From Pararhizobium mangrovi (lineage in GTDB: Bacteria > Pseudomonadota > Alphaproteobacteria > Rhizobiales > Rhizobiaceae), in the NCBI RefSeq assembly GCF_006516965.1, contig NZ_VHLH01000010.1:1-64000 (forward strand): 64,000 nucleotides of DNA, given 5' to 3'. The translations under genes and the position numbers were made by a program. Under the pieces are notes generated by a model. The model did not search any database. It saw only the letters and a program-made list of their open reading frames with translations, and was not told the DNA's origin. This document shows, piece after piece, positions 10,256 through 18,398 of the stretch (within the stretch, counting starts at the first letter, position 1; each line of letters opens with the position of its first letter).

Positions 10256-11260
10256 ATGTTCGATATCGGCGCGCCGGAGCTGCTCGTCATCGCGGTCGTC
10301 CTGATCGTGGTGGTCGGGCCCAAGGACCTGCCGCGCATGCTGCGCGCCTTCGGCAAGACGACGGCGAAGCTGCGCTCGATGGCGAGCGAGTTTCGCACCC
10401 AATTCGACGAGGCGTTGAACGATTCCGAGTTCGACGAGGTCCGCAAGACGATCTCGGACGCGCAGAACCTTAACCCGTCCAAGAACCTACGCGACGTCAT
10501 GAACCCGCTGCGCAAGGTCGGCGAGGAGATCCGGTCCGGGCTCGACGAGGCGGTCCGACCGGCAAGCGTCTCCAAGACCACGCAAGCCGACCGCGACGCG
10601 CTTTCCGCCGTCACTGAAGGCGAGCCGATCGGCGAACCGCAGCCCAACGAACTGCACGAGCCGGACCGGGAAGGCCTCGACGAAGCGAAGCCGGCTGCGC
10701 CAGTCAAGAAGGCGGCGACCAGAAAGGGGTCGACGAAGAAGCCTGGTGCGAAGACGGCATCCGCATCGAAGAAGCCGGCGACGGCAAAAGGTGCTTCGAC
10801 CAACGGAAGCGCCGCTCCCGCGCGCAAGACCCGCGCGAAGACGGCCGCGAACGGTGCGGCCGCACCGAAGGCCGCCGCGTCCAGGACGGCATCGAAGGCG
10901 GGTGCCGGGAACGGGGCTTCCGAAGCGAATGGCCATGCCGGAACGGCGAACCCGTCGAACGGCGCAAAGGCTGCCCGCAGTGGTGCGCGTGCCAAGGCGG
11001 CCGCGACCGGTGGGACGAAGGCGAAGCCTGCGAGATCCACGTCGGCGAACGGTTCGGCTGCGGATACCGGTGAAGGGGGCGCTTCTCCCGGCGCCGGGAA
11101 AATCACGAACGGCGCGAAGCCCGCTTCCGCAACTACTGCCGTCGCAGAAAAAGCGCGAGGCAAGGGGCGGACCGTGTCGCGCCCCGTCAATGGCACGGCC
11201 GATGAACCCGGTGCGCCCGGCGAGACCGGCGCCAACCATACGGACGACAAGACGCCATGA
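10256..11260 (+). CDS. tatB: Sec-independent protein translocase subunit TatB with long Lys/Ala-rich tail
   Basis: 334 residues, about twice the length of Escherichia coli TatB. Residues 1-22 form the TatB membrane helix (MFDIGAPELLVIAVVLIVVV) followed by GPKDLPRML and an amphipathic helix, enough for the receptor role with TatC. From about residue 140 to the end the protein is a low-complexity stretch of Lys, Ala, Gly, Ser and Thr with repeats such as KKAATRKGSTKKPGAK, resembling histone H1 tails. The stop overlaps the tatC start (ATGA). The tail should face the cytoplasm. Its function is unknown. Confidence 0.9.
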   Translation: MFDIGAPELLVIAVVLIVVVGPKDLPRMLRAFGKTTAKLRSMASEFRTQFDEALNDSEFDEVRKTISDAQNLNPSKNLRDVMNPLRKVGEEIRSGLDEAVRPASVSKTTQADRDALSAVTEGEPIGEPQPNELHEPDREGLDEAKPAAPVKKAATRKGSTKKPGAKTASASKKPATAKGASTNGSAAPARKTRAKTAANGAAAPKAAASRTASKAGAGNGASEANGHAGTANPSNGAKAARSGARAKAAATGGTKAKPARSTSANGSAADTGEGGASPGAGKITNGAKPASATTAVAEKARGKGRTVSRPVNGTADEPGAPGETGANHTDDKTP

Positions 11261-12096
11261 GCAGCAACGACATCGATGAGAAGGCGCTTCCGCTCATGGA
11301 GCACCTCATCGAGCTCAGGCAGCGCCTGATCTGGTCGATCGGTGCGTTCTTCGTCGCCTTTCTCGTCTGCTTCTTTTTCGCGAAGGAACTGTTCAACCTG
11401 CTCGTGGTGCCGTTCACTTGGGCGGTGCATCTGGCGCATCTCGATACGAACCACATCGAGCTGATCTACACCGCCCCGCAGGAATTCTTCTTCACGCAGA
11501 TCAAGATCGCCATGTTCGGCGGAATGGTGATCGCCTTTCCGATCATCGCCTCGCAGATCTACAAGTTCGTCGCTCCCGGCCTCTACAAGAACGAGCGCGC
11601 TGCGTTCCTTCCCTTCCTCATCGCGTCTCCGCTTCTCTTCCTGATGGGCGCGTGTCTCGTCTATTTCTTCTTCACCCCGATGGTGATGTGGTTCTTCCTG
11701 CGCATGCAGCAGCCGGGCGGCGGCGGCGAGGCGGCGATCCAGCTTCTGCCGAAGGTCTCGGAATACCTCAGCCTCATCATGACGCTGATCTTCGCTTTCG
11801 GGCTCGTCTTCCAGTTGCCGGTGGTGACCACGCTGCTCGCGCGCGTCGGCATCATTTCGGCCGCGGGTCTCGCCGCGAAGCGCAAATACGCGATCGTGCT
11901 CGCATTCGTCGCCGCAGCCGTGCTGACGCCGCCCGATCCGGTCTCCCAGATCGGCCTTGCACTGCCGACCATCCTTCTCTACGAGGTTGCCATCTATGCC
12001 GCCCGGGTCGTCGAGCGCAAACGCGCAGAGGCGAGCGCGGAGGCGGAAGCGACCGCTTCCGGCGACGATCCGGATCGTTCCGACGACGAGGGTTGA
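11257..12096 (+). CDS. tatC: Sec-independent protein translocase subunit TatC
   Basis: 279 residues with six membrane helices; the polytopic core that recognises twin-arginine signal peptides together with TatB. Family features: LMEHLIELRQRLIWS at residues 8-22, the helix FFFAKELFNLLV, the FFTQIKIAMFGG segment with its conserved acidic neighbour, and FVAAAVLTPPDPVSQ. The C-terminus is acidic and short. Starts inside the tatB stop, so it is probably translationally coupled. Downstream serS begins 54 bases later. Confidence 0.96.
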   Translation: MSSNDIDEKALPLMEHLIELRQRLIWSIGAFFVAFLVCFFFAKELFNLLVVPFTWAVHLAHLDTNHIELIYTAPQEFFFTQIKIAMFGGMVIAFPIIASQIYKFVAPGLYKNERAAFLPFLIASPLLFLMGACLVYFFFTPMVMWFFLRMQQPGGGGEAAIQLLPKVSEYLSLIMTLIFAFGLVFQLPVVTTLLARVGIISAAGLAAKRKYAIVLAFVAAAVLTPPDPVSQIGLALPTILLYEVAIYAARVVERKRAEASAEAEATASGDDPDRSDDEG

Positions 12097-12150
12097 GCGT
12101 TCCCAACGTCGGGCCGGCACCCATGATCTGACCTGCGGCGGGACGCCATC

Positions 12151-13431
12151 ATGCTGGACATCAAGTGGATACGCGAAAACCCGCGGGCGCTGGACGAGGC
12201 GCTGCGGCGACGCGGCGCGCTGCCTTGCGCCGAGCGCCTGCTCGAACTCGACGAGCGCCGGCGTGAGCATCTTCAGACCGTTCAGGAGATGCAGACGCGG
12301 CGCAACGAGGTTTCGCGCGAAATCGGCCAGGCGCTGCGCGAGAAGGACTCCGAACGCGCCGAGCGCATGAAGGCGGAAGTCGCCGATATGAAGAGCGCCA
12401 TGGCGGCGGCCGAGGAAGAAAGCCGCGCCGTTGAGCGCCAGGTGGAAGGTCTGGTCGCTTCTCTGCCGAACCTGCCGCTTGCCGGCGTGCCGGCCGGTAC
12501 CGACGAAGCGGACAACCGCGAAGAGCGCCAGGTTGGAGAGAAGCCCGCATGGGACCATCCGGCACGCGAGCATTTCGAGATCGGCGAGGCGCTCGGGCTG
12601 ATGGATCCGGAGGTCGCCGCGCGCATCGCCGGATCGCGCTTCACGGTGACCAAGGGCGCGCTGGCGCGGCTCGAACGCGCGCTCGGGCAGTTCATGATCG
12701 ACCTGCACACGAGCGAGCACGGCTATCAGGAAGTCGCGCCGCCGCTGCTCGTGCGCGACGCCGCGATGTTCGGCGCCGGGCAGCTCCCGAAATTCGCCGA
12801 AGACGCGTTCCGGACGACCGACGATCGCTGGCTGGTTCCGACGGCAGAAGTGCCGCTTGCCAACCTCGTGCGCGAGGAGATCCTCGATCACGACGCGCTG
12901 CCGATGCGCGTCGTGGCGCTGACGCCATGCTTCCGCTCGGAAGCGGGGTCCGCCGGGCGCGATACGCGCGGCATGCTGCGCCAGCACCAATTCATGAAGT
13001 GCGAGCTGGTTTCGATCACCGATGCCGAAAGTTCGCTCGACGAGCACGAGCGCATGACGGCGTGTGCGGAAGAAGTGCTGAAGCGGCTCGGCCTGCATTA
13101 CCGGGTAATGACGCTTTGCACCGGGGACATGGGCTTTTCCGCACAGAAGACCTACGATCTGGAGGTCTGGCTGCCCGGCCAGAAGACCTATCGCGAGATC
13201 TCCTCCTGTTCGGTCTGCGGCGACTTCCAGGCACGGCGCATGAACGCGCGCTACCGTCCGCGCGAGGAAAAGGGCACGCGCTTCGTGCATACCCTCAACG
13301 GTTCGGGTGTGGCGACCGGCCGTGCGCTGATCGCGGTGATGGAAAACTACCTCGAAGCGGACGGCTCCATCACGGTGCCGGAAGTCCTGCGCGGCTACAT
13401 GGGCGGTCTCGAGCGCATCGTCGCGTCATGA
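12151..13431 (+). CDS. serS: Serine--tRNA ligase
   Basis: 426-residue class II synthetase. The N-terminal coiled-coil arm that grips the long variable arm of tRNA-Ser spans about residues 25-105; the catalytic core has motif 2 ([20 protein letters not shown]) and motif 3 ([19 protein letters not shown]). Length is normal. Placed between tatC and surE, a common alphaproteobacterial arrangement. Confidence 0.96.
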   Translation: MLDIKWIRENPRALDEALRRRGALPCAERLLELDERRREHLQTVQEMQTRRNEVSREIGQALREKDSERAERMKAEVADMKSAMAAAEEESRAVERQVEGLVASLPNLPLAGVPAGTDEADNREERQVGEKPAWDHPAREHFEIGEALGLMDPEVAARIAGSRFTVTKGALARLERALGQFMIDLHTSEHGYQEVAPPLLVRDAAMFGAGQLPKFAEDAFRTTDDRWLVPTAEVPLANLVREEILDHDALPMRVVALTPCFRSEAGSAGRDTRGMLRQHQFMKCELVSITDAESSLDEHERMTACAEEVLKRLGLHYRVMTLCTGDMGFSAQKTYDLEVWLPGQKTYREISSCSVCGDFQARRMNARYRPREEKGTRFVHTLNGSGVATGRALIAVMENYLEADGSITVPEVLRGYMGGLERIVAS

Positions 13432-13480
13432 CGGCCGGCTTCGCTACCGTCGATCGCATGGACAGGGTAACGGAGCCGGC

Positions 13481-14254
13481 ATGCGCATCCTGCTGACCAA
13501 CGACGACAGCATCCACGCCGAAGGGCTCGCCGTGCTGGAACGCATCGCGCGCCAGCTCTCCGACGATGTGTGGGTGGTCGCGCCGGAGACCGATCAGAGT
13601 GGGCTCGCGCATTCGCTGACGCTTTCCGAGCCGCTGCGCCTGCGAAAGATCGAGGACAAGCGCTACGCGCTGCGCGGCACGCCGACCGACTGCGTCATCA
13701 TGGCGCTTCGCGGCGTCATGGACGAGGCGCCGGACCTCATTCTTTCGGGCGTCAACGCCGGGCAGAACCTTGCCGACGACGTCACCTATTCGGGCACCGT
13801 CGCCGGTGCGATGGAAGGCACGATCCTCGGCATCCGCTCCATCGCGCTCAGCCAGGTCTACGCCTTCGTCGACGGCGAACGGCGGATCCCCTTCGAGGTC
13901 GCGGAACGTCATGGTCCGGGTCTGATCGAACGCCTGACGAAGGCGGACCTGCCGGCCGGCACCTTCCTCAACGTCAATTTTCCGAACCGCGAGCCGGATG
14001 CCGTCCGCGAAACCGTGGTCACGACGCAAGGCCGATCGATGCACGGCCTGTCGATCGACCGGCGGACCGACGGGCGCGGATTTCCCTATTACTGGCTGTG
14101 CTTCTCGCGACGCCCGTCCGAGCCGGACGACGGCACGGACCTGCGCGCGGTGAGCGAGGGGGCGATCTCCGTCACGCCGCTGAAGCTCGACATCACGGAT
14201 CGAAGTGCTGCGGAGCGGGTCGCGGCAGTGCTCGGGGGCGAGACGACACGGTGA
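13481..14254 (+). CDS. surE: 5'/3'-nucleotidase SurE
   Basis: 257-residue metal-dependent nucleoside monophosphatase. The signature [16 protein letters not shown] at the N-terminus holds the catalytic Asp pair; [16 protein letters not shown] and [20 protein letters not shown] complete the active site. The stop codon overlaps the GTG of pcm. The surE-pcm-LysM/M23 order is the same as surE-pcm-nlpD in E. coli. Confidence 0.95.
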   Translation: MRILLTNDDSIHAEGLAVLERIARQLSDDVWVVAPETDQSGLAHSLTLSEPLRLRKIEDKRYALRGTPTDCVIMALRGVMDEAPDLILSGVNAGQNLADDVTYSGTVAGAMEGTILGIRSIALSQVYAFVDGERRIPFEVAERHGPGLIERLTKADLPAGTFLNVNFPNREPDAVRETVVTTQGRSMHGLSIDRRTDGRGFPYYWLCFSRRPSEPDDGTDLRAVSEGAISVTPLKLDITDRSAAERVAAVLGGETTR

Positions 14255-14907
14255 ACGACAGCGTGCAGAGCGAAATGGAAGGCTTCGCGGGTCTCGTGCT
14301 GCGCCTGCGCGGGGAGGGGCTGCAGGACACGCAGTTGCTCAAGGCCGTGGAAGCGACGCCGCGGACCCTCTTCGTGCCGTCGGCGGCGCGTTCGGCCGCC
14401 TACGATGCGGGCGTCGTACCGATCGAATGCGGTTCCTTCATGGAAGGGGCCGATCTCGCCGCGCAGATGCTCTATCTGCTCATGGTCCAGCCAGGACAGC
14501 GCGTGCTCGAAATCGGCACGGGCTCGGGCTTCACCGCCGCCGTCATCGCGCGCACGGCCGAGCGCGTCTTCACGCTCGATCGCTTCCGCACGCTGATCGC
14601 CAATGCGCAGGCCCGGTTCGAGCGGCTGGGCCTCACCAACATCGCCGCACGCCAGGCCGACGGAAGCCAGGGACTGAGGGGCGAGGGCACGTTCGACCGT
14701 ATCCTCGTTACCGCCGCCTACGACACGACGCCGCGTTTCTTCGTCGACCAGCTCGTGGCCGGCGGTGTGCTGCTGGCGCCGGTCCTCATGGAGGACGGCA
14801 CCTGCATGCTGATGCGCATGACCAAGATCGGCAGCCGGTTCGAGCGCGAGGAACTTTTCCCGGTTCCCTTCCAGCCCATCGCGACGGGCCGGGCGCGCGC
14901 GCTTTAG
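14251..14907 (+). CDS. pcm: Protein-L-isoaspartate O-methyltransferase
   Basis: 218-residue SAM-dependent repair enzyme acting on isoaspartyl residues of damaged proteins. Motif [17 protein letters not shown] (about residues 87-102) and the family segments [11 protein letters not shown] and [20 protein letters not shown] are present. GTG 14251 overlaps the surE stop; an ATG 8 codons later is the alternative start. The TAG stop is the first base pair of an inverted-repeat copy. An active-site detail differs from the E. coli enzyme, which has YGDG-type loops: here the loop reads QADGSQGL. Confidence 0.92.
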   Translation: MNDSVQSEMEGFAGLVLRLRGEGLQDTQLLKAVEATPRTLFVPSAARSAAYDAGVVPIECGSFMEGADLAAQMLYLLMVQPGQRVLEIGTGSGFTAAVIARTAERVFTLDRFRTLIANAQARFERLGLTNIAARQADGSQGLRGEGTFDRILVTAAYDTTPRFFVDQLVAGGVLLAPVLMEDGTCMLMRMTKIGSRFEREELFPVPFQPIATGRARAL

Positions 14908-15171
14908 AGCCTTTCAGGTTCATACGGAAGCGCTCTGCCGACCCTGTTTGCGTCAGGACCGAGACGGATGGCGACGAGCGTACTGGTGGTACGGTCGAGC
15001 CATCCGTCGAAGCGTCACGGCGCAAACAGGGCCGGCCCGAAGGGTTCGACCGTGCCGCTCTCCCACTTTGTCGCCGATCTAGCCCGATGAACCACATCGC
15101 GCTGCGATCGCCTTCGCATGGGAAACCGGCACGATCGAACAGAGCGCTTCCGTATGAACCTGAAAGGCTCT
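14906..15171. repeat. 266-bp palindromic element with perfect 32-bp terminal inverted repeats
   Basis: Bases 14906-14937 and 15140-15171 are exact reverse complements over 32 bases. Inside are two further inverted pairs: CCTGTTTGCG (14942-14951) with CGCAAACAGG (15021-15030), and GACGGATGG with CCATCCGTC, so the whole element can fold into a long branched hairpin. No open reading frame of note lies inside. A diverged copy of the terminal repeat is at 59-90. This resembles a MITE-like or REP-like palindromic element; target duplications could not be seen. It fills most of the 380-base gap between pcm and the nlpD-like gene. Confidence 0.7.
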
Positions 15172-15287
15172 GGGTCGGGCCGCAACCGGCGGGTATCGTT
15201 CCGCCACAACTTCACCGTTTTTAACCGTGCAGTAACACTAACGCGATTTAATCGTCTGCAACTTCTTCTTAGGTGCGGGATGAGTTA

Positions 15288-16739
15288 ATGCGTAGTAGAA
15301 GACATTTCGTTTCTTCGCGGTCCCTCCTCGGTATTCTTGGTGCTACGCTTCTCGCGAGTGCTGCGGCCGGGTGTAGTTCGGACGTACTTCGGTTTCAGGA
15401 CGGTCATTACGGCGGGGATGGGATGACGACCTCGTCCATAGCGCCGAATGGGGGCACGGCCATGCGGCCTCCGGCACCGACCGGTTCGTACGCCCGCAAC
15501 GACGCCAACCCGCAATCCGCATCCGGAGGCACCTCGATGGCTCAGCCGCTTCCCGCCAACAACGACGACTATTCCTCTCCCGCCCGCACCGCCTCGGTGG
15601 CGCCCGGCGCCGTTCAGCGCGGCACGCTTCCGCCCCCGGGCAGTGCCAACGATTCGCGTCCGCAGACCGTGTCGTCCTCACAGGCCCGCGCCGCGACCGG
15701 CTGGTCGACGAACAGCGCCATGAGCGTGACGCTGCGTCCGGGCGAAGACGTCGATACGCTTTCGCGCCGCTACGGCGTGCCGGCCGATGCAATCATGCGC
15801 GCCAACCACCTTTCCAGCGCCTCGGCCGTCTCGGCCGGCCAGCAGATCGTCATCCCGACCTATAATCGCGGTGGCTCCGACACATCGAGCGCGGGTACGC
15901 AGTCCGCCTCGGCAACGCCGAGCCTTAGGCCTGGTGACGGCACCCGAACGCTGAAGGCGCCGGAAGCGGCCGAGCAGGTCGCAAGCACGCATGGCGGCAG
16001 CTATACGGTCCAGAGCGGCGATACGCTGACCCGTATCGCTTCGCGCACCGGCGTCTCGATCGATGCGCTGAAGCAGGCGAACGATCTTTCCGGCACCGCG
16101 ATCCGCATCGGCCAGCATCTGACGCTGCCCAGCGGCGCGACGGCGCCGGAAAAGACGCAGCAGGCCACCGAAGAGCCCGCCCCGAAGCCGCAGGCCGAAC
16201 CGGCGGTGAAGAGCGAAGCCGCCTCCAAGCCTGCCGCGAACGAAGACGAGCCGGCAGCCAAGACCGCCCGCAGCGCGCAGTCCGAGGCGCCCAAGCCCGG
16301 CACCGAAGCGAAGGTCGAGGAACCGGCCGAGACGAAGGTCGCGAGCCTGCCGAAGAGTTCGGGCGTCGGCAAGCTGCGCTGGCCGGCTCGTGGCCAGATC
16401 GTCAGCCGCTTCGGCTCGCGCGAGGATGGCCACCAGAACGACGGCATCGACATCTCGGTTCCTGAGGGAACGCCGGTCAAGGCCGCGGAGAACGGCGTCG
16501 TCATCTACGCCGGCGACGGCCTGAAGCAGTACGGCAACACCGTTCTCGTGCGTCACGACGACGGTCTGGTGACGGTCTACGGCTACGCCAAAGACATCAA
16601 GGTCAAGCGCGGCGCGAAGGTGACGCGCGGCGAAGTGATCGCCGACTCGGGCATGAGCGGAGCGGCCGACCGGCCGAAGCTGCACTTCGAGGTGCGCAAG
16701 GACGCGACCCCGGTCGATCCGACGAGCTATCTCGACTAG
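15288..16739 (+). CDS. nlpD: LysM/M23-like lipoprotein, degenerate LytM factor (NlpD type)
   Basis: 483 residues. A signal peptide ends in the lipobox ASAAAGC (Cys29), so it is a lipoprotein. A Ser/Pro-rich linker leads to two LysM peptidoglycan-binding domains (about 145-192 and 236-282), a charged linker, then a C-terminal M23 fold (about 360-483). Three of the four zinc/catalytic positions of active LytM peptidases are replaced: NDGID instead of HxGxD, YGYA instead of YGHx, and PKLHFE instead of HxHFE. E. coli NlpD, which activates cell-wall amidases rather than cutting peptidoglycan itself, is degenerate in the same places. Position after surE-pcm supports the assignment. ATG 15288 was chosen because the GTG 5 codons upstream adds nothing to the signal peptide. 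Confidence 0.85.
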   Translation: MRSRRHFVSSRSLLGILGATLLASAAAGCSSDVLRFQDGHYGGDGMTTSSIAPNGGTAMRPPAPTGSYARNDANPQSASGGTSMAQPLPANNDDYSSPARTASVAPGAVQRGTLPPPGSANDSRPQTVSSSQARAATGWSTNSAMSVTLRPGEDVDTLSRRYGVPADAIMRANHLSSASAVSAGQQIVIPTYNRGGSDTSSAGTQSASATPSLRPGDGTRTLKAPEAAEQVASTHGGSYTVQSGDTLTRIASRTGVSIDALKQANDLSGTAIRIGQHLTLPSGATAPEKTQQATEEPAPKPQAEPAVKSEAASKPAANEDEPAAKTARSAQSEAPKPGTEAKVEEPAETKVASLPKSSGVGKLRWPARGQIVSRFGSREDGHQNDGIDISVPEGTPVKAAENGVVIYAGDGLKQYGNTVLVRHDDGLVTVYGYAKDIKVKRGAKVTRGEVIADSGMSGAADRPKLHFEVRKDATPVDPTSYLD

Positions 16740-16754
16740 ACCGCTTTGCGACCG

Positions 16755-16815
16755 GATCGAATCAGGTCCGGCGCTCAATCCCTTGGTCCGGCGCATTGTT
16801 CGCGACGTCGGACCG
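16755..16815 (+). repeat. Intergenic repeat, family 2, copy after nlpD
   Basis: About 61 bases beginning GATCGAATCAGGTCCGGCG and ending near GCGACGTCGGACCGG resemble 27630-27690 at roughly three positions in four. It starts 16 bases after the nlpD stop codon. It has no coding potential. Confidence 0.5.
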
Positions 16816-16865
16816 GATCGGTCTGACCGGGAGATCCCCGGCAGACCACGCTTTCGACGGGTATC

Positions 16866-16895
16866 GCGGCGCACCGGCAACGGTGCGCCGCTTTT
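16866..16895 (+). terminator. Rho-independent terminator after nlpD
   Basis: A perfect 11-bp stem (GCGGCGCACCG / CGGTGCGCCGC) with the loop GCAA is followed by TTTT on the plus strand. It should end the surE-pcm-nlpD transcript and shield it from the convergent DUF815 gene. Confidence 0.85.
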
Positions 16896-16913
16896 CGTTC
16901 GACGCTTGCTACT

Positions 16914-17792
16914 TCAGCCTTCGAGCGTCTTGCCGAGGCGGCCCGCCAGGTCCTGGATGAACTGCCAGGCGACGCGGCCGGAGCGCGCGCCGCGCGTCAC
17001 GGACCATTCCAGCGCCTTTGCGTGAAGCGTCGCCGCGTCGACGCCGAGGTCGTAATGGCGGGCGTAGGCATCCACCATGGCGAGATAGTCGTCCTGGGTA
17101 CAATTGTAGAAGCCGAGCCAAAGGCCGAAGCGGTCCGAAAGCGAAACCTTCTCCTCCGTCGCCTCGGTGGGGCTGATCGCGGTCGCCCGCTCGTTTTCGG
17201 CCATCTCGCGGGGCAGAAGATGGCGCCGGTTGGATGTCGCGTAGAAGACGACGTTGTCCGGTCGGCCCTCGATGCCGCCTTCGAGCGCCGCCTTCAGCGA
17301 CTTGTAGGCGGTATCGTCGTGGTCGAAGGAAAGATCGTCGCAAAAGAGGATGAAGCGCGCAGCGCTCCTCGAGACGATCGTCATCAGCCGCGGCAGCGTC
17401 GCGATGTCCTCGCGGTGGATCTCGATCAGCTTGAGGCGAGGGGAGCCTTCGGCCCGACCATTCAGGACGCGGGCATGCGCGGCCTTGACGAGCGAGGACT
17501 TGCCCATCCCGCGCGCGCCCCACAGAAGCACGTTGTTGGCGGCGTAGCCGGATGCGAAGCGTTCGGTGTTGTCGAGCAGGATGTCGCGGACGCGCTCGAC
17601 GCCCTTGATGAGCTCGATGGCGACGCGGTTCGGCCGCGGCACGGGCTGCAGGCCACGCGTTTCCGGCACCCAGACGAAGCAGTCCGCCGCGTCGAGATCG
17701 ATCGTCGCCGGTGGCGGGCCGGAAAGGGCTTCCACCGCACCGCGCAGGCGGCGGACCTCATCGATCAGGGTCGTCATGGTCTCGTCGTTCAT
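16914..17792 (-). CDS. DUF815 AAA-type ATPase
   Basis: 292 residues. Walker A is GARGMGKSSL (about residues 95-104), Walker B is FILFCDDLSF, and a sensor-like YATSNRRHLLPR follows, typical of the uncharacterised DUF815 P-loop ATPases of proteobacteria. No membrane segment. An upstream in-frame ATG at 17909 would add 39 residues of Pro/Arg-rich sequence; ATG 17792 (MNDETM) fits the family. It lies between nlpD and yajC, which is common in Hyphomicrobiales. The cellular role is unknown; ATP hydrolysis is inferred from the motifs. Confidence 0.85.
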   Translation of the reverse strand: MNDETMTTLIDEVRRLRGAVEALSGPPPATIDLDAADCFVWVPETRGLQPVPRPNRVAIELIKGVERVRDILLDNTERFASGYAANNVLLWGARGMGKSSLVKAAHARVLNGRAEGSPRLKLIEIHREDIATLPRLMTIVSRSAARFILFCDDLSFDHDDTAYKSLKAALEGGIEGRPDNVVFYATSNRRHLLPREMAENERATAISPTEATEEKVSLSDRFGLWLGFYNCTQDDYLAMVDAYARHYDLGVDAATLHAKALEWSVTRGARSGRVAWQFIQDLAGRLGKTLEG

Positions 17793-17995
17793 CGCTGTCG
17801 GGCCTGCATGCGGTTGGTTGTGGCGGGGTGGATCGTTTCGCGGTAGCATGGCCTTTGCGGGACGAAAAGGCGCAGATGCCCGCGAAAGAGCCGTCCGCAG
17901 GCCGTGCACAGTTGCATTGGCCCCGATTGTTCCTGTATGCGCGAAGCGATTTTGGCGGCTTTCGTTCGCCGAGCCCCTTCACCAGGAGCCCATTC

Positions 17996-18322
17996 ATGTT
18001 CGTAACTCCGGCTCATGCACAGACCGTCGGTGGCGGTGGTGCCGAGATGGTCATGTCCATCCTGCCGTTCGTGCTGATCTTCGTCATCATGTACTTCCTC
18101 ATCATCCGGCCGCAGCGCCAGCAGATGAAGAAGCGCGAGGAGATGCTGAAGAACATCCGTCGTGGCGATCAGGTCGTGACCGGCGGCGGCATCGTCGGCA
18201 AGGTCACGAAGGTCGTCGACGACCGCGAGGTCGAAATCGAGATCGCCGACGGCATGCGCATCCGCGCGGTGCGCAGCCTGCTTTCGGAGGTCCGCGCCAA
18301 GGGCGAGCCCGTCAAGGAATAG
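17996..18322 (+). CDS. yajC: Preprotein translocase subunit YajC
   Basis: 108-residue inner-membrane protein of the SecDF-YajC accessory complex. One membrane helix (ILPFVLIFVIMYFLIIRP) is followed by QRQQMKKREEMLKNIRRGDQ and the beta-rich GGGIVGKVTKV domain, the family signature. The open frame extends upstream, but ATG 17996 follows CAGGAG and is the family start. It lies 76 bases upstream of secDF. Confidence 0.96.
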   Translation: MFVTPAHAQTVGGGGAEMVMSILPFVLIFVIMYFLIIRPQRQQMKKREEMLKNIRRGDQVVTGGGIVGKVTKVVDDREVEIEIADGMRIRAVRSLLSEVRAKGEPVKE

Positions 18323-18398
18323 GCGCCGCGGCGCCGCCTGAAGAGCGCCTGCCACGAAATAAGATGCAGCCTGGCTGCGAACGCGACCCGAGAGTCCG

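Noticed and set aside
10240-13290. Minus-strand open frame of over 1000 codons opposite tatB, tatC and serS
   Set aside because: It is antisense to three well-supported genes and its translation is Arg/His/Ala-rich with no family features. Long antisense frames are expected at this GC content. The same holds for the frame at 18312-21437 opposite secDF.
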